Assembly (NCBI GenBank): GCA_016214425.1
Contig: JACRON010000195.1
Span: forward strand, 1 to 7,583
Origin: Nitrospirota bacterium
GTDB taxonomy: Bacteria > Nitrospirota > CAKKRA01 > 9FT-COMBO-42-15
Length of the DNA stretch: 7,583 nt
Direction of reading: 5' to 3'
A program made the translations under genes and the position numbers. Below are positions 1-5,892 of the stretch, one piece after another (the first letter of the stretch is position 1; each line of letters starts with the position of its first letter). The notes under the pieces were generated by a model. It searched no databases, was not told the DNA's origin, and was given only the letters and a program-made list of their open reading frames with translations.

Positions 1-339
1 CCTGCCGAGGATGATACAGTTGACAACAATCAATGGGACAAAGACTCCAAGATTTGCATAAAGGACTGGATCAGCAGCGTGCATCGTATAATCCACAATG
101 GTAACAAAGGTAGAGATGATTATAATAAAAATGGGAATCCTTATCTGGTCAGGGGTCCATTTACGCACAGCAGAAATTAGGATATTTGATGCAATCAAAA
201 CAAAGGTTGCAGCTATGCCCATACCAAAGGCATCGTTTGCAGAGCCAGATACAGCCAATGCAGGGCATAGCCCGATTACCAATACAAGAACAGGGTTCTC
301 TTTTAATATTCCATTTACAAAAACCCGCCACCTGTTCAT
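1..339 (-). CDS. rnfE: RnfE, electron transport complex subunit E (3' end outside window)
   Basis: Integral membrane subunit of the Rnf complex, which couples electron flow between reduced ferredoxin and NAD+ to ion movement across the cytoplasmic membrane. The visible part is the N-terminal 113 residues, read from ATG at 339-337; the frame stays open to base 1. Family signatures are the N-terminal KENPVLVLVIGLCPALAVSG (residues 14-33) and, at the cut edge, VNCIILGR, the conserved start of the motif shared by RnfA, RnfE, NqrD and NqrE. Hydrophobic stretches at about 17-31, 40-57, 68-84 and 94-112 are membrane helices. The start overlaps the rnfG stop as ATGA, so translation is probably coupled; a GGTGAG element lies just upstream. 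Full-length family members have about 200 residues, so a little under half is missing. It has no distinct ORF of its own beyond the edge; the identification rests on my reading of this frame. Confidence 0.93.
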   Translation of the reverse strand, partial: MNRWRVFVNGILKENPVLVLVIGLCPALAVSGSANDAFGMGIAATFVLIASNILISAVRKWTPDQIRIPIFIIIISTFVTIVDYTMHAADPVLYANLGVFVPLIVVNCIILGR

Positions 340-893
340 TTACTCTCACCTATATCCTTTATATACTGCTCCCAGCCGCCCTTTACGCCATTTGCAACAG
401 CCCTTGATGAAATAGTTGCTGCTGTGATGGCATCTATTGCGCCGCTGTCCTTCTTCAATTTTAACTCGTTCCCCTTTTTTCCTTTGAACTGATTTAGGAA
501 TTTTGGCTTTGTGATATTTGTTCCCAAGCCAGGGGTTTCTGTCTGGTCAAGCTTTGTAATGACAACAGCGGATACGCTGTTATCAGGCGCAACACCAACA
601 GTAATCCTAATCGGGCCTGAATACCCCCTTGGCGCAGCCTTGAATATTCCGCCGACCTGTTTATCCTCAGCATTATAGCCGATGATATATTTTTTGCCTT
701 GAATATCCTTTTCCTCAAACCTTGCTGCTGCAGGAAGCACATCCTGCCTCTTCTTCTTTTCAGCCTCTGCCTCGTTCTTATCAATAATTACCTTTGTTAT
801 GCTGTAGACCTGTGCTAAGGCGCCGGCAGCAATAACACAGATTATGAGGAGGATGACGCCCATTTTAAAAGCGTCTTTAACTATCTTAAGCAC
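336..893 (-). CDS. rnfG: RnfG, FMN-carrying subunit of the Rnf complex
   Basis: Rnf subunit with one N-terminal membrane helix (about residues 11-29 from the chosen start) and a periplasm-facing FMN-binding domain. In this family FMN is attached covalently by ApbE through a phosphoester to a threonine. The motif here is DAITAATISS, with the acceptor predicted at T160. The usual SGAT or TGAT core is TAAT here, with the acceptor threonine kept. Other conserved parts are GYSGPI (90-95) and QTETPGLG (117-124). I chose GTG at 893-891 because GGAGAGG lies 9 nt upstream and it gives an 8-base overlap with the rnfD stop. A longer reading from TTG at 911 (191 residues instead of 185) has no good ribosome binding site. 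The stop overlaps rnfE by 4 bases. The identity is secure; the start is likely but not proven. Confidence 0.93.
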   Translation of the reverse strand: MLKIVKDAFKMGVILLIICVIAAGALAQVYSITKVIIDKNEAEAEKKKRQDVLPAAARFEEKDIQGKKYIIGYNAEDKQVGGIFKAAPRGYSGPIRITVGVAPDNSVSAVVITKLDQTETPGLGTNITKPKFLNQFKGKKGNELKLKKDSGAIDAITAATISSRAVANGVKGGWEQYIKDIGESK

Positions 894-1893
894 CCTTCTT
901 AACCTCTCCAAAGAGCTTTGGTTTTACATATTTATCTATTAATGGTGTTATCATGTTCATTAAAAGAATCGCAAAAGATACACCCTCTGGATAGGTTCCA
1001 AAGAGCCTTATAAGGATTGTTATAAAACCGCATCCAAAGCCAAAGAGGAGCATCCCTTTTGGCGTAATCGGCGATGTAACATAGTCAGTCGCCATAAAAA
1101 ATGCGCCAAGTATGAGGCCGCCTGTTACAACATGAAATAGCGGGCTTGCATATCTTGCAGGGTCAATGATCCAGAATATTCCACTTATTATTATTACTGT
1201 ACCGATAAATGATGCGGGTATATGCCATGAGAGGTAGCTGCGATAAATAAGAAATATACCTCCAAGCAATAGTAAGATGGCGGAAACCTCGCCGAGGCTG
1301 CCGCCAATATTTCCGATAATCATATCAATCAGGCTGATATTTGCTGCCTCGCCGATATTATTCTTTAATAAAAGCTCTGATTTTAAAAGCCCAAGCGGTG
1401 TTGCGCCTGTAACAGCATCAACAGACACCTTAGACAACAGCGGTGTAGGCTTTGGCCATGTTGTCATCTGCACAGGCCATGAGATAAGCAAGAAGACCCT
1501 TGCTGCTAATGCAGGATTGAAGATATTAAAGCCAAGGCCGCCAAATATCTGCTTGCCTATAATTATAGCAAATGCAGAGCCAATAATCACAAGCCACCAA
1601 GGCGCATTTGACGGGAGGTTCATGGCAAGGAGAAGGCCTGTCAGCACAGCGCTTCCGTCTTTAACAGCAATCCTTCTTCCCATTGCCTTTTGCATCAATG
1701 CCTCACAGGCAACTGCTGTGAGGATTGACAGCATAATAACTGTTGCAGCATTAATGCCAAAGAAGTATATCCCTGCGCCTGCTGCAGGGAGCAGGGCAAG
1801 GATTACTGTATACATTATCTTTTCTATGGTCTCATCGCTTCTGACATGAGGCGATGAAGAGACCACTAATTTTAATTCTTCAAGCTTTTCCAT
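886..1893 (-). CDS. rnfD: RnfD, FMN-carrying membrane subunit of the Rnf complex
   Basis: Integral membrane subunit of the Rnf complex with many hydrophobic helices. It has a second covalent FMN site: DAVTGATPLG, with the acceptor threonine predicted at T165 counting from ATG at 1893. Other family marks are VSSSPHVRS near the N terminus, FNPALAARVFL around residue 126, ATDYVTSPITPKG around 268-280 and GTYPEGVSFAILLMN around 299-313. The length of 335 residues fits the family. An in-frame ATG at 1956 would add 21 residues, but these are translated almost wholly from a palindromic repeat and do not look like RnfD, so I placed the start at 1893. The only Shine-Dalgarno-like sequence for 1893 (AAGGGGGA, about 11 nt upstream) lies in that repeat. 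The 1956 ATG has a weak AAGG 9 nt upstream, so initiation there cannot be excluded. Confidence 0.93.
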   Translation of the reverse strand: MEKLEELKLVVSSSPHVRSDETIEKIMYTVILALLPAAGAGIYFFGINAATVIMLSILTAVACEALMQKAMGRRIAVKDGSAVLTGLLLAMNLPSNAPWWLVIIGSAFAIIIGKQIFGGLGFNIFNPALAARVFLLISWPVQMTTWPKPTPLLSKVSVDAVTGATPLGLLKSELLLKNNIGEAANISLIDMIIGNIGGSLGEVSAILLLLGGIFLIYRSYLSWHIPASFIGTVIIISGIFWIIDPARYASPLFHVVTGGLILGAFFMATDYVTSPITPKGMLLFGFGCGFITILIRLFGTYPEGVSFAILLMNMITPLIDKYVKPKLFGEVKKGA

Positions 1894-1900
1894 ATTTTTA

Positions 1901-1947
1901 AAATCCCCCTTAATCCCTCTTTTACAAAGAGGGGTTAGGGGAGATTT
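1901..1947. repeat. Palindromic repeat between rnfC and rnfD
   Basis: An imperfect inverted repeat with 22-bp arms (1901-1922 and 1926-1947) around a 3-base loop, TAC. The arms differ at three positions, all transitions; in the operon-direction transcript one is a G-U pair and two are C-A mismatches. The arms are C- or G-rich blocks bounded by AAA/TTT and fill most of the 67-bp rnfC-rnfD gap. Read in the rnfD frame it encodes SPLTPLCKRGIKGDF. From memory this peptide and DNA pattern recur in many bacterial genomes as a dispersed short repeat, often inside small spurious ORFs. Its 3' arm in the operon mRNA contains the Shine-Dalgarno-like AAGGGGGA used by rnfD. The repeat is seen directly; its dispersal in this genome is inferred. 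Confidence 0.85.
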
Positions 1948-1960
1948 ATTTAACATAAAT

Positions 1961-3370
1961 TTATGCCTTAACTGCCTCTTTCTTTTCCTTTGCCCTTTTT
2001 ATTGATAGCTCATTCTTTAAATATCTTATAAAATGGACAATAGGCCTCTTTGAAGGGCATACATAGGAGCAGCAGCCGCATTCTATGCAGTCCATTGGCC
2101 TGTACTCCTTGCCATTATCAACAAGCCTCAGCTCACCATAAATACTTAGCATATTCGGCATCAGGCCCATTGGGCAAGCCCGCACACATGCACCGCATCG
2201 TATACAGTCATAGAATTCCTTTTCAGTCACTACTGTCTTTGGCAAAACAAGGATGCCTGATGAACCTTTGATAATAGGAACATTGAGGGAGTGCTGGCCA
2301 ATGCCCATCATTGGTCCGCCAATAATTATCTTGCCTGGTTCTTCAGAAAAACCACCACACTCCTCAATCAAATCTGATAATAGCGTTCCGATTCTTATGC
2401 GAAGATTCTTTGGATATGTAATAGCGCCAGTTACAGTTGTTATCCTGTCAATCAATGGCCTGCCATAGCGTACAGCATTGTATATTGCAGATGCAGTCCC
2501 AACATTCTGAACAACAACGCCGACATCCATTGGAAGACCCCCTGAAGGCACCTCCCTGTTTAATGTAGCTTTAATAAGCTGTTTCTCTGCACCCTGCGGG
2601 TATTTTACCTCCAGGCCTATTACCCGTATATTTGGCCCTGCCTCAACATCCTTTGGCCATTCAATGCCTGAACGTTCCACATAGGTCTCTGATGCCTTTT
2701 CCTTTGGTATCTTTGAGACAACCTCTGTGAGCCTTGAAATGGCATCAGGCTTATTTGTCTCAATTCCTATGTAGCCGTACTGGACATTTAATATCTTCAT
2801 CAAGATGCGGAGACCCTCCACAATCTCTTCAGGCCTCTCCACCATCAAACGGTGGTCAGCGGTAAGATAGGGCTCGCACTCCGCGCCATTTAAGATTACT
2901 ATGCGGATCTTTTTCTCTGGCGGCGGTGATAATTTTACATGTGTTGGGAATGTGGCGCCGCCAAGGCCAACAATGCCTGCTTCATTTATAATCTTTTTTA
3001 ATTCCTCAGGAGAGAGCTTTAGATAGTCAGGCCTATCAATTAATTCCTTAACCCATTCATCCTTGCCATCTGATTCAATTACAATTGACAGGGCGTCCTT
3101 TCCAGAGGGATGCGGAAACTTTCCAATTGCTGCAACCTTGCCTGATATGGAGCTGTGCACAGGTGCAGAGACATTGCCCCTTGCTTCCCCGATCTTCTGG
3201 CCCTTCTTTAATTCCTCACCGATTTTTACTATTGGCTCGCAGGGCGCGCCAATATGCTGTGAAAGCGGAATTACTACCCTGTTTGGAACCTTTGCATCAA
3301 TTATCGGCAGCCGTTCAGTCTTATCTTTTGAATAATCAGGATGGATACCCCCTTTAAACCCTTCTATCAC
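1961..3370 (-). CDS. rnfC: RnfC, NADH/FMN and 4Fe-4S subunit of the Rnf complex
   Basis: Peripheral cytoplasmic subunit that exchanges electrons with NAD(H). The 469 residues follow the family order: N-terminal RnfC barrel region with GGIHP at 7-11, the NADH/FMN-binding fold like NuoF (GLGGATFPTHVKL at 135-147, NGAECEPYLTADHR at 161-174), a middle region with YPQGAEKQL (258-265), then two ferredoxin-type clusters. Cluster ligands are C389, C392, C395, C399 and C428, C431, C434, C438, each set ending in CP. There is no long C-terminal repeat tail as in some gammaproteobacterial RnfC. The start is GTG at 3370-3368, overlapping the nrdR stop as GTGA, with GGGGAG upstream. An ATG start is not available near the conserved N terminus. 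The first rnf gene being coupled to nrdR is unusual. Identification is very secure. Confidence 0.97.
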   Translation of the reverse strand: MIEGFKGGIHPDYSKDKTERLPIIDAKVPNRVVIPLSQHIGAPCEPIVKIGEELKKGQKIGEARGNVSAPVHSSISGKVAAIGKFPHPSGKDALSIVIESDGKDEWVKELIDRPDYLKLSPEELKKIINEAGIVGLGGATFPTHVKLSPPPEKKIRIVILNGAECEPYLTADHRLMVERPEEIVEGLRILMKILNVQYGYIGIETNKPDAISRLTEVVSKIPKEKASETYVERSGIEWPKDVEAGPNIRVIGLEVKYPQGAEKQLIKATLNREVPSGGLPMDVGVVVQNVGTASAIYNAVRYGRPLIDRITTVTGAITYPKNLRIRIGTLLSDLIEECGGFSEEPGKIIIGGPMMGIGQHSLNVPIIKGSSGILVLPKTVVTEKEFYDCIRCGACVRACPMGLMPNMLSIYGELRLVDNGKEYRPMDCIECGCCSYVCPSKRPIVHFIRYLKNELSIKRAKEKKEAVKA

Positions 3371-3843
3371 CTTGTTGTCCCGCTCCCCTTTTCTTCCTTT
3401 AATAATTCTTTTAGCTCTTCCATAAACTCATTAATATCCTTAAATTCCCTGTATACTGATGCAAACCTTACATAGGCCACCTGGTCAAGTTTATGCAGGG
3501 CATGCATCACTTCTTCGCCAATAACAGAGCTGGGGATCTCCTTTTCCCCACTCTCCTGAAGTTTCTTCTCTATCTTATTTACAATCTCCTCAAGGGCTGT
3601 GATGCCCACAGGCCTCTTTTCGCAGGCCTTTAATAATCCCTGCAGGATCTTCTGCCTATCAAAGGGCTCCCTCCTCCCATCCTTCTTTATTACAAGAGGC
3701 AAGACCTCCTCAACCTTTTCATAGGTGGTAAACCTCCCCTCGCACTTTAAACATTCGCGGCGGCGCCTTATGGCATCGCCCTCTTTGCTCAGCCTTGAGT
3801 CAACCACCTTGTCTTCTAAATGACCGCAGAAGGGGCATTTCAC
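3367..3843 (-). CDS. nrdR: NrdR, transcriptional repressor of ribonucleotide reductase genes
   Basis: Zinc-ribbon and ATP-cone regulator that senses ATP/dATP and represses ribonucleotide reductase operons by binding NrdR boxes. The 158 residues match the family length. The zinc ribbon has C3, C6, C31 and C34; the basic stretch RRRREC (26-31) and FTTYE (38-42) follow; the ATP-cone runs from about 49 to 139, with KKDGRREPFDRQKI at 53-66 and VAYVRFASVYREF at 122-134. The C-terminal tail is charged and family-typical. The start is GTG at 3843-3841, chosen because GGGAG sits 7 nt upstream and MKCPFC is the standard N terminus. It lies 92 bp after glyA behind its own promoter and overlaps rnfC by 4 bases. 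No ribonucleotide reductase gene is in the window. Confidence 0.97.
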   Translation of the reverse strand: MKCPFCGHLEDKVVDSRLSKEGDAIRRRRECLKCEGRFTTYEKVEEVLPLVIKKDGRREPFDRQKILQGLLKACEKRPVGITALEEIVNKIEKKLQESGEKEIPSSVIGEEVMHALHKLDQVAYVRFASVYREFKDINEFMEELKELLKEEKGSGTTR

Positions 3844-3863
3844 AAATTATCTCCCTTTAAAGT

Positions 3864-3876
3864 GTATACTGTATAC
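3864..3876. promoter_or_regulatory. GTATAC-T-GTATAC palindrome over the nrdR -10 element
   Basis: A perfect inverted repeat of 6-bp arms around one base, lying on the -10 element of the predicted nrdR promoter. Its place suits an operator that blocks RNA polymerase. It is AT-rich and of similar size to an NrdR box, but I could not align it well with the consensus as I remember it (acaCwAtATaTwGtgt), so autoregulation by NrdR is only a guess. Because GTATAC is itself palindromic and the region is AT-rich, chance is possible. Confidence 0.4.
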
Positions 3877-3898
3877 GATACTATTTATCAAAGGTCAA
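3870..3898 (-). promoter_or_regulatory. Predicted sigma-70 promoter for nrdR-rnfCDGE
   Basis: On the minus strand, -35 TTGACC (3898-3893) and -10 TATACA (3875-3870) are separated by 17 bp. Transcription would begin near 3863 and give a leader of about 20 nt that contains the nrdR ribosome binding site GGGAG (3855-3851). It lies in the only sizeable gap downstream of glyA, so the nrdR-rnf block can be transcribed separately from rpiB-glyA. No strong terminator is seen after glyA, so readthrough from upstream is also likely. Confidence 0.65.
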
Positions 3899-3935
3899 GG
3901 AAAAAACTAAGATATAATATGCCTATAAGATTTAT

Positions 3936-5168
3936 TTATGCCTTTGTGAATCTTAAGGCAAGCCTCTTTGCTGATGCTGCTATGTCCCTTTTAATCTTTT
4001 TATCGTTTATGTTTGCAATTACTGCAGCAATCATCTCTGCTATGATTTTCATCTCCCCTTCCTTCATCCCCCTTGTTGTTACAATGGGTGTACCAAGTCG
4101 TATCCCGCTTGTAATAATCGGTGGCCTCTCATCAAAGGGGATGGAATTATGATTTACTGTAATCCCTGCCTCATCAAGGGCGAGATCAGCCTCTTTCCCT
4201 GTTACCCCTTTATTTGTTAAATCAACAAGCATAAGGTGGGTATCTGTGCCATCAGAGACAATCTTGAATCCTTTTTTCTGCAGTTCTGCTGCAAGCGCCC
4301 TTGCATTTTTAACAACCTGTTTTTGATATGTTTTAAATTCTTTTTTCATTGCCTCTTTAAAGGCAACTGCCTTTGCAGCAATTATATGCATCAATGGCCC
4401 GCCCTGGATGCCAGGGAATATGGTCTTATCAACTGCCCTTGCAAATTTCTCCTTGCACATAATCATGCCGCCCCGCGGTCCTCGCAGTGTCTTGTGCGTT
4501 GTAGATGTAATAAAGTCTGCATATGGCATAGGGCTTGGATGCACATCTGCTGCAATAAGACCGGCGATATGGGCAATGTCAACCACAAGATATGCCTCTA
4601 TCTTGTCAGCAATCTCCCTGAATCTCTTAAAATCCAATATCCTTGAATATGCGCTTGCGCCAACAATGAGCATCTTTGGCTTGTGCCTTAATGCAATCTC
4701 TTCAACCTCATTATAGTCAATCATGCCTGTCTCTCTGTGCACGCCGTAAAAGACAGTATTGTAAAGCATCCCTGAAAAAGATACAGGGCTTCCATGCGTA
4801 AGATGCCCGCCATGGGAAAGATTCATGCCCATTATGGTATCGCCTGGCTTTAATACAGAAAAATACACAGCCATATTTGCCTGCGAACCTGAATGGGGCT
4901 GGACATTTACATGCTCTGCGCCAAAGAGTTTCTTTGCGCGCTCAATAGCAAGATCTTCAACAACATCCACAAACTCACAGCCTCCGTAGTATCTCCTCCT
5001 TGGATAGCCTTCTGCATATTTATTTGTCATTAAAGAGCCCTGCGCTTCAAGAACAGCCCTGCTCGTATAATTCTCAGAGGCGATGAGTATTATCTTTTCC
5101 TTTTCGCGTTTTTCCTCATCCTTTATTGCCTTATAGACTGCGGGGTCTACCTTTTTCAAGAAAGACAT
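3936..5168 (-). CDS. glyA: Serine hydroxymethyltransferase (SHMT)
   Basis: Pyridoxal-phosphate enzyme that interconverts serine plus tetrahydrofolate with glycine plus 5,10-methylene-tetrahydrofolate in the cytoplasm, the main source of one-carbon units for purines, thymidylate and methionine. The 410 residues match bacterial SHMT. Visible motifs are IASENYTS (29-36), YAEGYPRRRYYGG (51-63), the PLP region HSGSQANMAVY (92-102), VDIAHIAGLIA (196-206, with the conserved D197 and H200), and TTHKTLRGPRGG (223-234) with the PLP lysine K226. The C-terminal TSGIRLGTPIVTTRG is also intact. The ATG at 5168-5166 overlaps the rpiB stop by one base (TAATG), which points to coupling; AAAGGAG lies about 13 nt upstream. 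No damage or odd residues are seen. Confidence 0.98.
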   Translation of the reverse strand: MSFLKKVDPAVYKAIKDEEKREKEKIILIASENYTSRAVLEAQGSLMTNKYAEGYPRRRYYGGCEFVDVVEDLAIERAKKLFGAEHVNVQPHSGSQANMAVYFSVLKPGDTIMGMNLSHGGHLTHGSPVSFSGMLYNTVFYGVHRETGMIDYNEVEEIALRHKPKMLIVGASAYSRILDFKRFREIADKIEAYLVVDIAHIAGLIAADVHPSPMPYADFITSTTHKTLRGPRGGMIMCKEKFARAVDKTIFPGIQGGPLMHIIAAKAVAFKEAMKKEFKTYQKQVVKNARALAAELQKKGFKIVSDGTDTHLMLVDLTNKGVTGKEADLALDEAGITVNHNSIPFDERPPIITSGIRLGTPIVTTRGMKEGEMKIIAEMIAAVIANINDKKIKRDIAASAKRLALRFTKA

Positions 5169-5632
5169 TACTGCTTTTTTGCTCCTTTCATGAATCTCTT
5201 TTCTATCTCGCTTATCTTATCAAGACGATTTTTATGCCTGCCGCCTTCAAAGTCTGTCTTAAGCCATACATCAACTATCTTTAATGCAACCCCGCTGTCA
5301 AGCACCCTTCCAGCAAGAACAAGTATGTTTGCATTGTTATGCTTCCTGCTCATTTCTGCTGAATAGACATCGTAACAGAGGGCTGCGCGCACATGAGGGA
5401 ATTTATTTGCGGCAATGGACATGCCTATACCTGTTCCGCAGATTAGTATACCCATATTTACCCTTTCCTTTGAGACAGCCTCTGCAACAGCAACTGCAAA
5501 ATCAGGATAGTCTACTGAATTATTGCCGTTTGTACCGTAATCCTCTATATCCTTTCCCTGCTCAATTAGATGCGTCTCAATCTTTTCCTTTAATTCATAA
5601 CCAGCATGGTCAGAGCCGACTGCTATCTTCAT
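5168..5632 (-). CDS. rpiB: Ribose-5-phosphate isomerase B
   Basis: Cytoplasmic RpiB/LacAB-type sugar-phosphate isomerase that interconverts ribulose 5-phosphate and ribose 5-phosphate, feeding nucleotide synthesis. The 154 residues are the usual length. Motifs are GSDHAGYELK (6-15), DYPDFA (41-46), the catalytic loop CGTGIGMSIAANK with C65 and T67, SRKHNNANIL with H98 and N99 (95-104), and GGRHKNRL (130-137). The catalytic cysteine and GTGIG loop favour RpiB over the LacA/LacB galactose-6-phosphate isomerases, although substrate choice cannot be settled by reading alone. The start is ATG at 5632 with GAGG 5 nt upstream. It is the first gene of the leftward run and has a near-consensus promoter upstream. 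rpiB-glyA-nrdR is an order known from many bacteria. Confidence 0.96.
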   Translation of the reverse strand: MKIAVGSDHAGYELKEKIETHLIEQGKDIEDYGTNGNNSVDYPDFAVAVAEAVSKERVNMGILICGTGIGMSIAANKFPHVRAALCYDVYSAEMSRKHNNANILVLAGRVLDSGVALKIVDVWLKTDFEGGRHKNRLDKISEIEKRFMKGAKKQ

Positions 5633-5668
5633 AATTACCTCACAATAAATACATACCCAAAATAAGTA

Positions 5669-5688
5669 GGACAGGCGCCTGCCTGTCC
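5669..5688. repeat. GGACAGGC hairpin repeat in the rpiB leader
   Basis: A perfect inverted repeat with 8-bp arms (5669-5676 and 5681-5688) and a 4-base GCCT loop, much more GC-rich than its surroundings. It falls in the predicted 5' leader of the rpiB transcript, 37 nt before the ATG. Similar GGACAGGC/GCCTGTCC hairpins are, from memory, dispersed repeats in many bacterial genomes. On the plus strand a T6 run begins 9 bases after it, too far for a typical terminator, and no plus-strand gene lies just upstream. A mobile-type repeat is the simplest reading; a role in leader RNA structure is possible. Confidence 0.7.
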
Positions 5689-5711
5689 CAATAGTAGTTT
5701 TTTAACATGTA

Positions 5712-5741
5712 ATATTAGCCCAATGCCTCTTTGAGTGTCAA
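5712..5741 (-). promoter_or_regulatory. Predicted sigma-70 promoter for rpiB-glyA
   Basis: On the minus strand, a perfect -35 TTGACA (5741-5736) is followed after 18 bp by TAATAT (5717-5712). Transcription would start near 5705, giving a leader of about 70 nt that includes the GGACAGGC hairpin. A second candidate lies further upstream on the same strand: TTGATA (5811-5806), 16 bp, TATAAT (5789-5784). That one overlaps the opposite-facing promoter and is less certain because the region is very AT-rich. Confidence 0.65.
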
Positions 5742-5798
5742 GGCAAAAATTTGGTCTCTATCCATATCAGCAAATAACCTTTTATTATAATTTTTTCA

Positions 5799-5827
5799 TT
5801 GACAATATCAATATATAGTAGTATAAA
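5799..5827 (+). promoter_or_regulatory. Near-consensus sigma-70 promoter for the plus-strand gene at 5893
   Basis: A perfect -35 TTGACA (5799-5804), 17-bp spacer and -10 TATAAA (5822-5827). This is the best promoter match in the window and predicts a start near 5834 with a leader of about 58 nt. The leader begins with TAGCAT (5834-5839), whose complement ATGCTA (5850-5855) follows 10 bases later, a weak possible hairpin. It ends in a strong ribosome binding site. This suggests steady, fairly high expression. Confidence 0.7.
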
Positions 5828-5879
5828 ATACATTAGCATACAATATATAATGCTACTAAGCCTTTTATCAACAATTAAA

Positions 5880-5885
5880 AGGAGG
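5880..5885 (+). promoter_or_regulatory. Strong Shine-Dalgarno site fixing the start at 5893
   Basis: AGGAGG lies 7 nt before the ATG at 5893, near-ideal complementarity and spacing. It decides the start codon and, with the strong promoter, points to good expression of a protein that has no known role. Confidence 0.85.
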
Positions 5886-5892
5886 GTCATAT

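Noticed and set aside
98..415. Plus-strand open frames over rnfE/rnfG (98-415 and 186-407)
   Set aside because: They lie opposite the conserved rnfE and rnfG frames, have no ribosome binding site, and their translations look like antisense of membrane proteins.
1277..1849. 190-residue plus-strand open frame opposite rnfD
   Set aside because: It is a shadow of the rnfD frame; the rnfD reading carries conserved family motifs throughout.
3913..3918. TATAAT on the plus strand between nrdR and glyA
   Set aside because: No -35 match at a suitable distance and no plus-strand gene downstream; AT-rich background.
3939..3960. Possible terminator at the end of glyA (TGCCTT/AAGGCA, 10-base loop)
   Set aside because: The stem is only 6 bp, overlaps the stop codon and is not followed by a T run on the minus strand.
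3820..4152. Plus-strand open frame across the nrdR-glyA gap
   Set aside because: It is antisense to the end of glyA, with no promoter or ribosome binding site that would support it.
4236..4716. Plus-strand open frames opposite glyA (4236-4646, 4408-4716)
   Set aside because: glyA is fully conserved on the other strand; these are complement artefacts.
5669..5703. GGACAGGC hairpin plus T6 run as a plus-strand terminator
   Set aside because: The T run starts 9 bases after the stem and no plus-strand gene lies upstream to be terminated.
5633..5892. Riboswitch or small RNA in the intergenic region
   Set aside because: Apart from the short hairpin repeat and promoter elements I saw no extended conserved stem architecture such as a glycine or folate-type riboswitch.
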